DNA of 64,000 nt from Paramecium pentaurelia (taxonomy: Eukaryota > Ciliophora > Oligohymenophorea > Peniculida > Parameciidae): the NCBI GenBank assembly GCA_905183005.1, contig CAJJDO010000117.1, forward strand, positions 42,826 to 106,825, read 5' to 3'. How positions within the stretch are numbered: the stretch's first letter is position 1; the number at the start of each line of letters is the position of its first letter. A program made the position numbers and the translations under genes. Below are positions 49,457 to 62,639 of this stretch, piece after piece. The notes under the pieces are model-generated. The model had not been told where the DNA came from and made no database searches. It was given only the letters and a program-made list of their open reading frames with translations.

Positions 49457-51475
49457 GAATTTTTTGATTCTACATAAAGAATAGTATAGTGTAAATTTGT
49501 TAACTATCTGTTGATCATTTTTACTCATTTCATATATATAAAGCTTAAATTTTCCATTTAGTAAATTTTCTTTATTAATATCCTTCTTTCTATGAGAATT
49601 AGTTTCCTAATTCAATTGGAACCATTGAAAATAATATAATATAAATATATTTAATTGTAAATAACTCAAAGTTTATAAGGATTTTTAATTTATGAGCGAT
49701 AATTTGTAACATATTTAGATTTAAATAGTTTCAAAATTCTACTTTTGGTTTTAAATAAATCTAAACAAATTTTTTTGTTTTATATTATTTATTCATATTC
49801 TTTTTATCTAATTTATAGATTTTTGAATAATAATAAAAGTTTCTTCTAATAGTAATTAGTTTCTTTTCAATACAAAAGATTATATCAAAATAATATTTTG
49901 TGAATATTTAATTATTGGAGTTAAAGAATCACATTTCTAATAGACTTTTATAATTCGAATTAAACATTATTGTTATAATGATTTAATATTAAATAAAACA
50001 AACAAGAATAATATTAAATTATAATTAAAAGTATGAGGTAAATTTAATTTAAATAAAATAGAATTGTTTGTAATTAATCAATTATGGATAAACTTATATA
50101 GAAATAGATTAAGGATATAATATACTTTTCTAATTTAAATTGATTGAGTAAATTAATTGAGTAAATTAATTGAGTTTTGTTGGTTTATTATAATATTTAA
50201 TATTGATCCTTTGATTCTTCAAAATAAATGGCATTCATTATGATACCAGTTATTTATAATTAAATAAAATTGATATCTTCTAATAAATAAAAGCCTCGTT
50301 AAATTCATTTTTTATCTTTATTTATTTCCTGTTCTCTTTATATCTGCAGTAATAAATTTTTTTTTTAATTTTTCGATAAGATCCTATAATACATTAGAAT
50401 TGTCTTCATTTGATTTAGAGCATTTGAATAAGATTGTTTTCTGTTTGTAACAAAAAAAGATAAGAATTTTATTTTTATCAAGATTATGAAAATTGTTGTT
50501 ATATTAGAAAAAAGATTGATAAGTTCAAAATACTTAATTTTTCATATTAATCGTTAAAAATATTTATTTTACTACTTAGCATTAAATTTTGCGTTATTTA
50601 ATACAAAAATTAGATTTATTTAGACTACAAGGTTAAATTCTTTTTGAATTGAAAAGGTTCATTCAAAAAGATTAAGGAATTAGTTATAATCGCCAAATTA
50701 TTAATTCGGCCATAAAAAATATCTGGAATATATATTTTAAATTTTTCATTCTTATGAGTTTCAGACTTAAATAATTCTAAGGAGGATGTATCTTATAGCA
50801 TTGTTTTAAAGCTAAAATATCAGTTAAATACTTTTCTCTTAATAATTTTATGGATATTAGCCTGTTTAATAGTGTAATGATGACTTAATTTTTAAAATTA
50901 TTGCTTATTTCTATTTCTACTAAAATTGATTCAAAAGTAAAATCTCCATTCTTTATTCCAAGAATACAATAGATCAGTTAAGTAAAATTTAAAAAAGGAA
51001 TCATCAGTTGCAATAATTTCTTACAATTTCAATGAGGATATATTATATTAAAAATAATTATATATAGCTCCTAATTTAACTTAATAGCAAAATGATAAAG
51101 GTTTATTTTGCATACTTATTAGATTCTCAATAATTCTATGCTTAAATGGATAACAAATAGATAATCAGAAAAACAGTAATTCAAAATTTAAAGTAAAGCT
51201 TTATTAAAAAATAAAGCAATAATTCATGATCATTGCAATAATTTAGGATTAGTGATTTTTTGAGATTTTGTAAAGTTAAACTATTAAACTCCACAATATT
51301 TCTATTATTGAATAATCTTTATTTGTGATGTTTTAGATTTAAATCAAAATAATTAATCCCACTTAAAATTTATAGCATCTAATATTTTCTTAATTCAAAA
51401 TAGCTATAATATTTATCTACTACTTAAAATTGAATTTCCCATTTCTTAATAAAATAGAATAAAATAGTTTCTGAT
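49457..51475. other. AT-rich stretch with one possible remnant
   Basis: A plus-strand frame from about 50882 to 51254 (about 120 codons; LFQEYNRSVKQNLKKESSVA, LYIAPNLTQQQNDKG) follows a hydrophobic stretch in another frame (VLKLKYQLNTFLLIILWI). It may be a decayed membrane-protein gene; family unknown. A 13-bp unit ATTGAGTAAATTA is repeated about 2.5 times at 50143-50174. Confidence 0.3.
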
Positions 51476-51549
51476 ATTTGAAAGATACTTCCTGTCTAAA
51501 TTTAAATTAAAAAATTTAATTTATTAAAGGAGGTAAATCTGAATTGTTT

Positions 51550-52098
51550 ATGTAAAGATAAACACTTTATGAATATTTTTAAGGTCTTTTAATTGTTTCT
51601 TCATACTTTATTTTTAATTAGAATAATTACTAATCTACAAATATACTACTCTCAAGTGATTAGTATTGTTTTTGTTTACTATATAATAATCCACATAAGA
51701 TTCAAGTATAGTAATTGAAATTAGAATAACAATTTGCCCACAATGGTGAATATAATTATAAGAATCAGTTTGAAAACTTATATAGTAAGGAGTATTTATT
51801 TATCTCAACTCAATCTTGTATTTAAAATAAAATGATTAAAGCTTTGATAAACAAGAGTCCAAAAATTGAAATTATTTTTTTATATAATCAAATTATTGAT
51901 AGTGAATGCACTTACTCTTATGCTATATTTACGATTATATAAATTGAATAAACTATTTATAAAAAAAAAGATTAGACTTCTGACTTTCAGATTTATTATT
52001 AGATTTTACTTTAGTAATTATTTTATAATGTTATCTACTAAACTAATTTTGATTTTCCTTTTTATATTTTATTTTATAGACTATTCTTAAACACATGA
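51550..52098 (+). CDS. Hypothetical protein, 182 residues
   Basis: Open from ATG 51550 to TGA 52096-52098 in the ciliate code and open upstream for about 25 more codons. Sequence pieces: LYEYFQGLLIVSSYFIFNQ, AHNGEYNYKNQFENLYSKEY, SPKIEIIFLYNQIIDSECTY. Composition is more protein-like than the standard-code frame 51866-52090, which is a shadow. No domain recognised; a diverged WD-type protein is conceivable. Chance cannot be excluded. Confidence 0.33.
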
Positions 52099-53249
52099 GT
52101 AAAGAATTGTGTTAAAACATTTTTTGTGAATTATATAGAGATACTTTTATTTAAGTGTAATAAAACTATTAAATGGATAATATAAAAAAAATAAAAAGCC
52201 TTTGATCAACTTAATAGAATAATTTACAGTAAATTAAATTAATTAATGGCTGTCTTCTAATGAATTAATAATAATCATGATTTAGAGTCGCTTTTATACT
52301 ATAATATTAATTTTTGTTGAAATAAAATAATTCTTCTTAAAAAAGGATTAAAATAAAAGGTCTTGTAATTTAAGAATCAAAGAGTTTGAGTTTAAATAAT
52401 CTTCTTCATATCCTTCTAAACCTAATAAAATCAAATAAATTTCCATATTGTATAAATAATTATCAAAATTATAGTTTTTACTCATTTGATTAGATGAAAT
52501 TGATAATCCTAACAAAACATTGATTTTGAAAATATTGGGAATTTTAAATAATGACCTTTTCAATATAATACGAAAATTCTTTTGAAAATAAGTTGTGCTT
52601 AAGAAGAAACTTTTTGATTAATTAATTACAAAATAGTGTTTTTATGATTTGAATAATAAAATTGATAATAAAGATAATTGGGAAAAAATAGAATTTTAAC
52701 TAAGTTAATTATATCAATTAAAAAGATTAGTAGTCTTATATATGTGGCATATGAATGGAAATTGGTAAAATATGAATAATCTGTCTTTATTTAAATTTAC
52801 TTTAATCATCTTAATTAATTTTTTTTTTTATGTAGCTAATCCAAAAGCTATAGAAATATGATCTCTTATCTAACTGGACATGCTAAAAATATCTTCTTTT
52901 TTGAACAACTTAATAATCACTATTACTATTATATGCTGAATATATTATTAATATAAGAGGATTCTTTTGTTTACATTTGGGTTAATTTTCCAAATATACT
53001 TCATTGTTATTTATATTCCAAATATGTTTTCGAAGTTACCCCCCAATTAATCGATTTCGATTAAAAGTTGAAATTTATGAAATACTGTCCATTTTTGAAG
53101 ACTAAGAGAAGTTTGGAGACTATGTAGACAAAGGGGCAAATTACTAGCAGCATTACCCATATTTAGACCCTTTTTTAAACAAAAACCAAGAACATCTTAA
53201 TATTTATGGACATTTGGTCTGATTCCACTCTTCAAAAAAAAACTAGTTA
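52099..53249. other. AT-rich stretch, ambiguous open frames on both strands
   Basis: A minus-strand frame around 52348-52700 includes MSKNYNFDNYLYNMEIYLI and LLGLEGYEEDYLNSNSLI but has no clear start or family. A plus-strand frame from ATG 52858 runs to the N run at 53341 without a motif. Neither is called as a gene. Confidence 0.35.
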
Positions 53250-53340
53250 TGTTGCAGAGCAAGTTTAATTCCTCAAAATAAAGTATTTCCTTCTATTCCT
53301 AGATAAATTCAATTTTGCCCAATTACTATTCTAAGCTCTT

Positions 53341-53347
53341 NNNNNNN
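53341..53347. other. Short N run
   Basis: Seven N at the junction between retroelement sequence and a GC-rich block; marks an uncertain assembly join. Confidence 0.95.
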
Positions 53348-53507
53348 GTGGTGGTTAACTTGGACCACGAGAGGCTTCTATACCACACGACTTCGCATCA
53401 GTGGGAAAGGCTCCCAAAACCACAGTGGCACCATGACCTCCTCGATGACGGAGATCCTTCATTCTCCTCCCAGTGTTTCCAAATCTGGGGGAGGAAATAT
53501 AACAGTT
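53348..53507. other. GC-rich foreign-looking block
   Basis: About 160 bases of more than 50% GC between extremely AT-rich flanks, starting exactly at the N run. The open frame over it is not reverse transcriptase and has tryptophan/histidine-rich composition. Contamination or chimeric assembly is the simplest reading. Confidence 0.7.
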
Positions 53508-54545
53508 AATTTTTTTCTTCAACCTAAATAAATATTACGAAATTGCTCAAATTAATTAATTATTTTACCAAAAATTCGCAATATACTAAGTCAAAAAAAT
53601 ATATTAGAAGAGTTAGAACCTGTGTTCTTATAACAATTGAATTCCCATATAAATTACATAAACCATAAGCCCACTTATTAATGAAATATATTATTTCGCC
53701 AATGGTTTGCCACTAGGCTCTATCACCTGCTTTGTTTAATAGTTATTTGGAAGAGTTTTCTTACTTTCATTATAAGAAATTTGCTAAGTTGATTATAAAA
53801 GCTATTAATTTGCTGACGATATTTTTACTATTATCGACTATAAAATACTAATTTATATTTATATTAACTCAGTTAATCGTCCCTGAAATTTCATTTAAAA
53901 ATTATTAAGCAAAAAATCAGGAATTTTGTATCTCATAATCACACTCCAAAACTAAAAATATAAATTTTACCTTTTTATGACTTTTTCATAGTTTAGCATT
54001 ATAATTATTTTGGATTTGGATTTATAGTAATGGTAAAGTTTTATAACATTTAAAATAACATAAGTAATCAATAAATGACTTAATTTCTAAAATTTTCTGG
54101 ATCTCTAAAGCCTGTAATTGAAAATTTAAACTTAAACTTTGGTAGACATTTATTCTTCCTCTTTTAATTTAATCCATCAGTATTGACTCAAAGACATAAA
54201 ATATGTTTTAATAAACAAAAAAATATTTATTTAAGTAGTTTTAAAAAAATTTGTGGCTTTCCACCTTCTCGACCAAATTAAATAATAGAAGTATAAATCA
54301 TAAGATTTAAAAGAAAATATGACATATAAAATTTTCTTTTAAGTATGCCAAATTTTATCAGCGAATATTAAAAAAATGTAAAATTTCGACCACAAGAAAT
54401 AAATTTCTATCCCTTTGATTTACTCATGGTGTTACAATATTGTACATTTATTAATACCATTATCAGAACTACAGGAAAAATTGAGAAGAAGTTAACTACT
54501 TTAGAACAGAGCTTCTAGAAAGACTTGAAGACGAATTCATGATTT

Positions 54546-55864
54546 AATTATATATATAATCAAAGTTTAATCAATGCTGCTATTCATTTTTTGAGTAAAC
54601 TTTATCTAATAACAATTTAAAAGAATATTGAATCAAATTTTTAGATAACAATAGATTATTAATTATTATATTAATAAAACTGTTTAAGTAAAATTAATCG
54701 ATAAACTTAGTATCAATGCTTAAAACAAAAAAATATCAAATTAGAATATTAATAACAAACAAAAATTAAGAGAAGCTCGTTAAAGGTGTTTATTTATATA
54801 AAAATTTAACATTTTAAAATTCATCTGAGTTTAATAAAGTTTTTTTTCATGTTTGTTTTTATAAAAAATAATATTGTTTTAATATTATTAATATTTTAAA
54901 AATCAAAAATTCTTTTATGAACAACAGAATAAGCTTTTTTATTTGCTCATAACCTATAGAGAAAGTTAAGATTTTGTTTAGATGTGTTTATTAACTTATC
55001 TCATCTAAAATCTTAATTTATAAGAAAAAATTTAGTAATAGACTATATTCTTCGGTTTTGCACTTTTAGAATAGCAACTCTTAAGTATGATGATTGATTT
55101 TAAGTTGTAGCTTAAAGTACTATACTTTAAAGCAATTTTATAAAAAAGGACAAATATGTAAATAATATTCAAAAAAATGTCAATAGAACATGTTCGATTG
55201 TAATACCATGAACATGATGATAAATACTATGTAACCTAAAAATGATTTCCAATTGTCAAGAAGTTCTTCAAGATTAGACCAAAAATAATCAATACCTTCA
55301 AACATAACCTATAGTAAGAAATATTAAAGTAATTGAATAATTATTTCTAATATTATTTGTAGACAAAGTTGATGGTTCTATTGCAAAAATCTTGTGATAA
55401 ATGGATTGATTAGTATATTAAAAATTCTTGCTGCTTAAGAATTATTAGTAATGTAAAAAAGAAATTCAGAGATTATTTAGATTGTATTTTTATTTTCTCA
55501 TAATATACTATTATTGAAATATAAATACTTTTGTATAAAATAAATTCTGTTCATTAAAGAGTAGCTTATTATTTTACTTTAAGCAATCTTATTGGAAATT
55601 TCAAAAATATATAAATCAAATAACGATAAATTATTAAAAAAGTATAAGACATATTTATATAAATTTTATAATAACAATAAATTTATCTGTTCCATATAAA
55701 TAATCATTTCCATTAAAGTAACTTTTCATTATTGAAGTTAAAAAAAGATGAATTTTAAATAATTATTTCGAATTTAAACTATAACTGGATCGAAATAAGT
55801 GTATTTTGAGAGTTATTAGATCAGTTTGATTAATTTTTTCCACAAAATTTATATTATTTTTTTT
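54546..55864. other. AT-rich spacer
   Basis: No gene recognised. It includes the upstream region of the cysteine-rich gene that starts at 55865. Confidence 0.55.
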
Positions 55865-58800
55865 ATGTTCTATTAAATACTTATTGGATTGTTTACAACT
55901 ACTTGTGGATCAAATTTGTATGAATTATACGAAGCGAATTTTGTAAATGATAGTTTTGTAGATAGTGAAGGTATTTTTAATATCTAATATTAGGATGGTA
56001 AGTAAATAATGTAATCCAAAGTGTAGGTTAATGCAACGGTATATAATTATTTGGAGGTTATGAGGTATTTGGTAAAAACACAATAATTACAAAACTAATA
56101 TCTCCACCTCCACATTATGCAATCATGATTACATTAGAATTCTGGAAGTAATATTTATACAAACATATAGAATAGATAATTGGGATAATGAATAATTTTA
56201 TATTTATGTCGATTAGAATCTAATATTTTCACAGATATATGGAGAGTCAAATACAAATTCAAACTTGTGTGGATAGCCTCTCGGAAGTAGTTGGAGTGAG
56301 GAAGTTTAATAAATCAGTGTAACAAAAAATCACAATTATAAAACACTTTTTATACTAATGACATCAAATTTATAAGGAATTAGAGATGTAAGAATTTAAT
56401 TTATGAAAGGAATGGTGGGGAATCAGAAATTTTAAATTATATTATTACCCATGTCCACCTGGATGTCAAACTTGTACTTCAGAAGATTCGGCTATTGATT
56501 GTCTTATTTGGATTGTCTAATATCAAAGTTTATTAGATGTATTATATGGTTAATTTTAAATGGATGGATGGATGATTTTGGAAGGATTTTAAAATAAAAC
56601 TAGTTGTTCTAGTACTTTTATTATTTATTATTATAGTTCTTCCTCTTTTGGGAGGATTTTCTAAAACTGGATAAAAAAGCAAAATTATAAAATCAATAAA
56701 TTTACCAGTTCATTGTTTTGTTAAAATTAAATTTAGTTTTGTTTTCATTGATAAATGGGAAAATGAATATGCTTAATTTTATATTGATGATCAATTAATA
56801 TGGTATTATTCTCATAAATCAGTTGCAGAAGAAATAACGATTTGTGGTAATAGTTTTGGTGAGAAAATATTAAATTAAGAGATTATTTTGCCTCATAAAT
56901 AATAATTCTTACAAATGTAATTTACTACTACATTAAAGAATTCACCTTCCTAATAATCATTTGGTATAAGAGATATTTAAATATTTATAAGTAAATTTAT
57001 TAATTATTTAAGATTGTCCATTTGGTTTTCCTTTTGATTTTTCTTGTGAAGGAATATGTGGAAATGGAGAGATAGATAGAGCTGAACAATGTGATGATGG
57101 AAATATTTAACCTTTTGATGGATGCTTTAATTGTCAATATTCATGTATTCAAGGTTGTTCTAATTGTATTAATGGCATTTGTTATGAATGCTAAGAAGGA
57201 TGGATATTTTATGAATTTACATGTACTGAAGATTACTTTATAAATAATTAAGATTAATATGATGATGAATAGTAGTAATAATGTTTAAATAATTGTAAAT
57301 TATGTATCTATGGTGTATGTAAAGAATGTGATATAGGATATTATCTAATTAACAATTAATGTAAAACAATTTGTGGAGATGGAATAATTGAAATGTGTGA
57401 ATTAGAATAATAAGAATGTCTAAATTGTTAATTGAATTGCACAAAGAATTGTGATGTTTGTATTAAAGGTAAATGTCATTAATGTATTATTGGATATACA
57501 TTTGATTATATTGAACAATATTGTTAACCTATTTGTGGAAATGGTGTTGTATCTAATGATGAAGAATGTGATGATTTTAATATAGAAAATGGTGATGGAT
57601 GTTCTAGTTAATGTAAAATTGAATAGAATTATATTTGTAAGAATTATTAATACTCATTTTCTGAATGTAGTTATGAAAAATATCCTTCATTCTAACTTTC
57701 ATTAATTAGTACATATCATGAATATTAATATGTATCCATTTATTTTGATTAAATTGTTAAAACAATTAGTTAGACTGCTTTTTCTACAATGATACGTATG
57801 CGTTTAATAGGACCAAATGAAATATTTTATGATTTACACTTAATTCCTATTTAAGAACCTTTTGAATAAGTTTCAGCTGCAGAATACTTAGTCAAAATTG
57901 TAATAAACACTACTCTATCATAACCACCAATTTTAGAAGTAATTCTAGAGGATTAACTATTTAATTATCATGATGTTCCACTTGCTAATTAAATAAATTA
58001 AATAAAACTTAATCTTCCATAATACCTTAATGATGAATAAAAATAGAATGCCATTTACCTCTAAAAAGTAGCTAAATACACAATGATTTCAATGGGAGGC
58101 TCAGTGATACTCATATTGATAATTTGCGGCTAATTATTAATTTAAGAAATACTTGAAATGCTTCAATAATAATCCTACCTTAGATTTATTAATGTAATTT
58201 TTCCTCTTAATTTATTTATTTACTTTGAATCAAGTAATTTGATATCTATGCAACCTATTTTAGAAATAGTTAAAATTGATTAATTATTTACATAATTTAT
58301 GAATGATTAATATTTGGAATCTTAAGGGAAATTATTATTCTATGAGGTAAATGCAGATATTTTAACTAATATATAAACTTAAGTCTTCTTAATTATTGTA
58401 CTTATGATTACTTACTCTTCAAATTATTTAGTCATAAAATTAATAAGGAAATTAAATAATTAACAGATTTTTTATTTTGGTACAAAATTTGCAAAATTAT
58501 TAATGAAAACCTTGAAGTCTATGTAGAAACAAAAAAAAAAATTTGAAAGTTAAGTATTATAAGATTTTCTAAACACAAATAGTTGGGATCTTCTTTTTAT
58601 GTCCTTTCTGTAAATATAGTCAATATCCAACAACATTGTTTCCAAATTAATTTCATATCTCATTTTGTATATAATTCTCTTTATTTCATCTAAAATGTTT
58701 ACTAGAATAAGCTATCCAATTATAAGGAATTAAAAATAATTATGGACTTCAAAATCAAATTAAATCAAACTATTAAAAAAAGTTTTATTCATACTCATAT

Positions 58801-59189
58801 TAGTAATGTTGCAATAAAATCAAAAATTACAAATTATGTTATTAACTATTGTTTCCTCATTCTATTTAATTTATCTTTTCTTTATTAAACCTTTTAAGAA
58901 CACCCTAGACTTCATTAATACTATGGTACTAGAGATTAGCTAATTTATATTTTGTTCTTCATCAGCCTTATATTGGAATGTTTTTAAAGATAAATTAAAT
59001 TATAACATTTAAATTTAATTTGCATGGTTTCAAATTGGAATGCTATTGTCATGCTTATTTGTAAATTTAGTTTAATAATTATGCATTTTATGTGTAGAAC
59101 TGAAAAAGAGTATAGTGAAAAGGTTTTATTAATAAAATCCTTAATAAAATTAATAGCCAATAAAAACTAATCCATTTTTAAATCCTTGA
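55865..59189 (+). CDS. Cysteine-rich (DUF4215-type) multi-pass membrane protein
   Basis: Intact 1069-residue gene, ATG 55865 to TGA 59187-59189, five introns: 55971-55993, 56148-56170, 56388-56409, 56612-56636, 56991-57012 (22-25 nt). Signal peptide MFYQILIGLFTTT. Two related extracellular modules follow. The first is FGGYEVFGKNTIITKLISPP, FWKIDNWDNEQFYIYVDQ, CGQPLGSSW and DEWWGIRNFKLY, ending PCPPGCQTC. The second is LLGGFSKTG, DKWENEYAQFYIDDQL and SFGIRDIQIFI. Then come DUF4215-like cysteine units: CGNGEIDRAEQCDDGN, CGDGIIEMCELEQ and CGNGVVSNDEECDDFN. The last 450 residues carry several hydrophobic helices (VILILIICGQLLI, VFLIIVLMITYSS, LLTIVSSFYLIYLFFI). Probably a surface or vacuolar membrane protein; role unknown. 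Paralogue of the 5.5 kb gene, with similar order and length. Confidence 0.92.
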
Positions 59190-60993
59190 GGATTCATTTG
59201 ATATATATTTAATAATGTAACCATATTTATTCATATAATAATAGCTATATGATTTTCTTGTTTTCTTAAAATATTATAATCACTATCTGTTAATTTATTA
59301 ATTTTATACATATTTTAATATTTTACTAATACCCTTAATTATTGTATAATTATTATTTTATTGTAATTTTCATTGAATACAAAAATTGAATTCAAAATAT
59401 TTGATTTTTTAGTAAATAAATAGTCTGAAATATAACCATTTTCAAATTCTTGTCTTATTGATCCTTTTCAAATATTTCTATATAATATAATATTTGAAAT
59501 GAGTTAAAAGCTATATATTTATATAAATTTATATAAATTGTAATTAAAGAGATAAAAAAATTTACTTAGAAAATTATAAACAAGACTAATTTCTTATTCT
59601 TTTTCAAAAAGTTAATTGCATAATCACTATTTTCTGAGAATTCAAAATAGCATAATTTGTTTTTCTTAAATGAATTTAACAAAACAAATCAACAGAATAT
59701 TCATGAACATCAGCACAAGAAAGAAAAATATTTTGATTTAATATTATTATTAATAAAGTATGTCATCGTTGATGATAATTAATTAACTATATTACATAAA
59801 ATAAAATTAAACTATATTACTTAAATAAAAAAATAAGTAATTCTACTATAGATGCTTAATAAAGATGATTCAACTTCATTCCTTTAAACCAAGACACTGA
59901 TTCAAACTCTTAATATATAAAGTTAAAAAATTCTTATTTAAATATCAAAAGAAGAATTATAATTTAAAAAATTTGTATATTTAGGCTTTTTAGATCAATA
60001 TAATTTAAAATTAAAAAGGTAAATCAAAATATCCTTAATATCTCAAAGAAATTAAAAATAGTGTAATTCTTACTTTTAAGACTTCCAAGTAAATCTTTTT
60101 CTGTCTAATCATGTTTCTCTATTTAATAATCTTAAATATAAAGACCAAAAATTTTTTTTGTTCATAATATCAGGCTAAATACAGGAAATCCATAGTCTAA
60201 TGTATTCCTGTATAATTTTTGATTTTTTTCTTATAATTTCTTATTAATATAAGTTTATTTTAATTTTTATAAAAATTTTTACAATAAATTTTATTATAAC
60301 TAAAATAAATTATACCAAAAAGTATGATAATTAAAAGCTAAAAAAAAAGTATTAAACAATGAAATATGTTATCAATTTTATGTTGTGTTTGATATAAACT
60401 TTTAAGTTGAGATATTTTTAAATATTAAATAAAGTAGAGGGAAAATAGATTTAACTAATATAAATAGAAGCGATTAATAATTATGACATTTTAATTAAAT
60501 ATATATTAATTAAAAACTTATCAAAATTGGCATGTTGTTAATTGAATAAATATTAGAACTTATAGATTCTTTTTAAAGTCCAACAAAGCATATTCATCTT
60601 TATTTTAGTTTTGAAATATTATTGAAAATCAAATATAAATATTTATTAAGGAATAAAAATTATTATTTTTTCTACTGAATGAATTTAAAACACTTTATGA
60701 ATTACTATTATCATCAAAATATAAATGAATTTAAAATACTCTCATCTATTATATGTCTATTTAATAATTTTATGCTTACGATAATGATTTATGTTTTTAA
60801 ATAATATTTTGTGATTTATTTTTTTTGATTTCGTATGAACAGAAGAATCCAACAATTACATTTGCTCTTTATTATGAGTCGAAATTGCATTTTTTTTAAT
60901 TTATAATAATTAATAATTCCAATATTGACATTCATTGCTTGTTAAATCAATTTTGTTCTTGATATTCTTTATTTTTTAAAAAAGTCTAAAAAA
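59190..60993. other. AT-rich intergenic stretch
   Basis: No convincing gene, RNA or repeat. Presumably includes the promoter of the MYB gene, though no motif can be named. Confidence 0.6.
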
Positions 60994-61765
60994 ATGAATA
61001 ATATCGAATTCAGAAGCATACAAACTAAAAGATAAAAGAATAAATGGACTATTGAAGAAGATGATGTATTAAGTTCATCTATTCAAAAATATGGTACAAA
61101 CTGGTGTAAAGTTGCTTAAAATTTTCCAAATAGAAATCCAAACTCTTGTATTCAAAGATGGAAAATATTGAAATGCAAAAATATAAGAAATATATTTAAT
61201 CACTAGAAAATAACAAAGAAGAAATGGAATTAAAAAGAAGATAAACTTCTTTCAAAATTAGTAATACTCTATGGAAAAAAATGGAAAAAAATTTCAAAAT
61301 ACATAACAGATAAAACCGATAAGCAGTGTTTGTAGAGATACAATAGTACCCTAAATCCAAATGTAAATAAATAGCCTTTCACAGAGGAAGAGGATTAGAT
61401 AATATACTCAAATTACATAATTTTAGGTTCAAAATGGTCTATAATATCATAGAAACTAAATAAAAGAACTGTAAATTTATATATATTTAGTTCAGCCAAA
61501 TTAAGTAAAAAATAGATTCTATTCCCATATTATTTCTTCATATTTGAATCTATAAAACCCATATTATACAAAATTATCATCTTAATAAGCTAAGACAGTT
61601 TTATTAAAAGTCGCTTCTGAACATAAATAAAAATTGCTTTTAGATAATTAAAATTTAAATACTTCAGAATTAGACAAAAGTCAATTAAAAAACACCTTTG
61701 ATTTGATTGAGTCTTGCCAAGTAGAATTTGAAGATGATTATTCTAATTATCACAGACTTGGATGA
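60994..61765 (+). CDS. Three-repeat MYB transcription factor
   Basis: Intact 248-residue gene, ATG 60994 to TGA 61763-61765, with one 25-nt intron (61471-61495). Three MYB repeats are visible: WTIEEDDVLSSSIQKYGTNW then CKVAQNFPNRNPNSCIQRW; WNQKEDKLLSKLVILYGKKW then KKISKYITDKTDKQCLQRY; and FTEEEDQIIYSNYIILGSKW then KLNKRTPNQVKNRFYSHI. The aromatic residues that form each helix-turn-helix core are kept. The splice is fixed by the last motif, NQVKNRFYSHI, which appears only after removing the intron. The C-terminal 75 residues are acidic and Ser/Gln-rich (NTFDLIESCQVEFEDDYSN), possibly an activation region. It should bind DNA in the nucleus; targets unknown. The frame at 61750-61956 on the other strand is a shadow. 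Confidence 0.92.
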
Positions 61766-62639
61766 TGAACCATTAATATATTAAATAAAAATAATTTATA
61801 ATACAAAGATATTTTAAGCTTATAAAAGTACATTCTATTATTATTTAATAAGTCATTTATTATTTTTATAATAATTTTATATAGTTTTTGTATTTCTCTT
61901 AACCCATAGTGTATATTTAATCTTGATAATACAATGAAGCAAATTTTATTCAACATTAATTAAAGTGATTCGGAATTATTTTCTAAATTTCTATGTTTTA
62001 TAACAATAATATTTAACCATATATATATAATAAATTACTATTAGTGAGTCCCAGAAGAGAGATTTGTTTTTTGATTATATTGATTTTAGAATAAATTCAA
62101 ACATTCATATAGACATTCATATAGACATTCATATTAGAATTTATTTAGTATTCACTTTAACTTTATAAAGATTAGTACCATCTAAAATTTTAAGGATAGA
62201 GAGGAATTTATTTAATTTGCTATTTAATACATTTTTGAAGTTAACTAACAGTGTATATACATTTAAATAACTCAAACTTATTTAATAATAAAGAGGACAA
62301 AATAAATAATAAAGTTATATGTTACTTTTTGAATTAATCAGGTTTTTAGTTATAATTATATACAATTCTTATATTATATTACATAATCTGGAAAGTATCA
62401 TGTAGTATTTATTAAAATTATCAATTATTGATTCCTTAAAATTGAAAACCCTCCTAAACTCAAGGACTCTTTTGATTATGTTATAACTACGAATCTTAAT
62501 AATATTTGATTTATTAATACTAATTAGAACTATGTCAAAGCAGTTTTAGAAATACTAAATTTGTTTAAAAGTAAATTATCAATCATTTATTCTCAAAATA
62601 ATTCAGTATTTTTTTTTAAATCTAATAAATAAATGTTTA
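61766..62639. other. AT-rich sequence with a 12-bp tandem repeat
   Basis: No gene recognised. The unit ACATTCATATAG repeats just under three times at 62101-62134. Confidence 0.55.

Larger units (their letters stand above)
53250..54545 (+). mobile_element. Dead LINE reverse-transcriptase fragment
   Basis: Reverse-transcriptase motifs appear in order but in different frames. SLIPQNKVFPSIPRQIQF followed by CPITILSS (finger motif) ends at the short N run. Then GLPLGS and LSPALFNSYLEEF sit around 53700-53770 and FADDI (catalytic Asp pair) around 53815. The post-catalytic end reads NPSVLTQRHKICF, SSFKKICGFPPSRPNQIIEV and PQEINFYPFD in an open frame from about 54090 to TGA 54541. At least two frameshifts make it dead. 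It could be the same LINE family as the endonuclease fragment at 31.6 kb, but the two do not overlap, so this cannot be shown. A foreign-looking insert interrupts it at 53341-53507. Confidence 0.8.

Noticed and set aside
53315..53509. 64-residue open frame crossing the short N run
   Set aside because: It joins LINE sequence to a foreign-looking GC-rich block across N; it is a chimera, not a gene.
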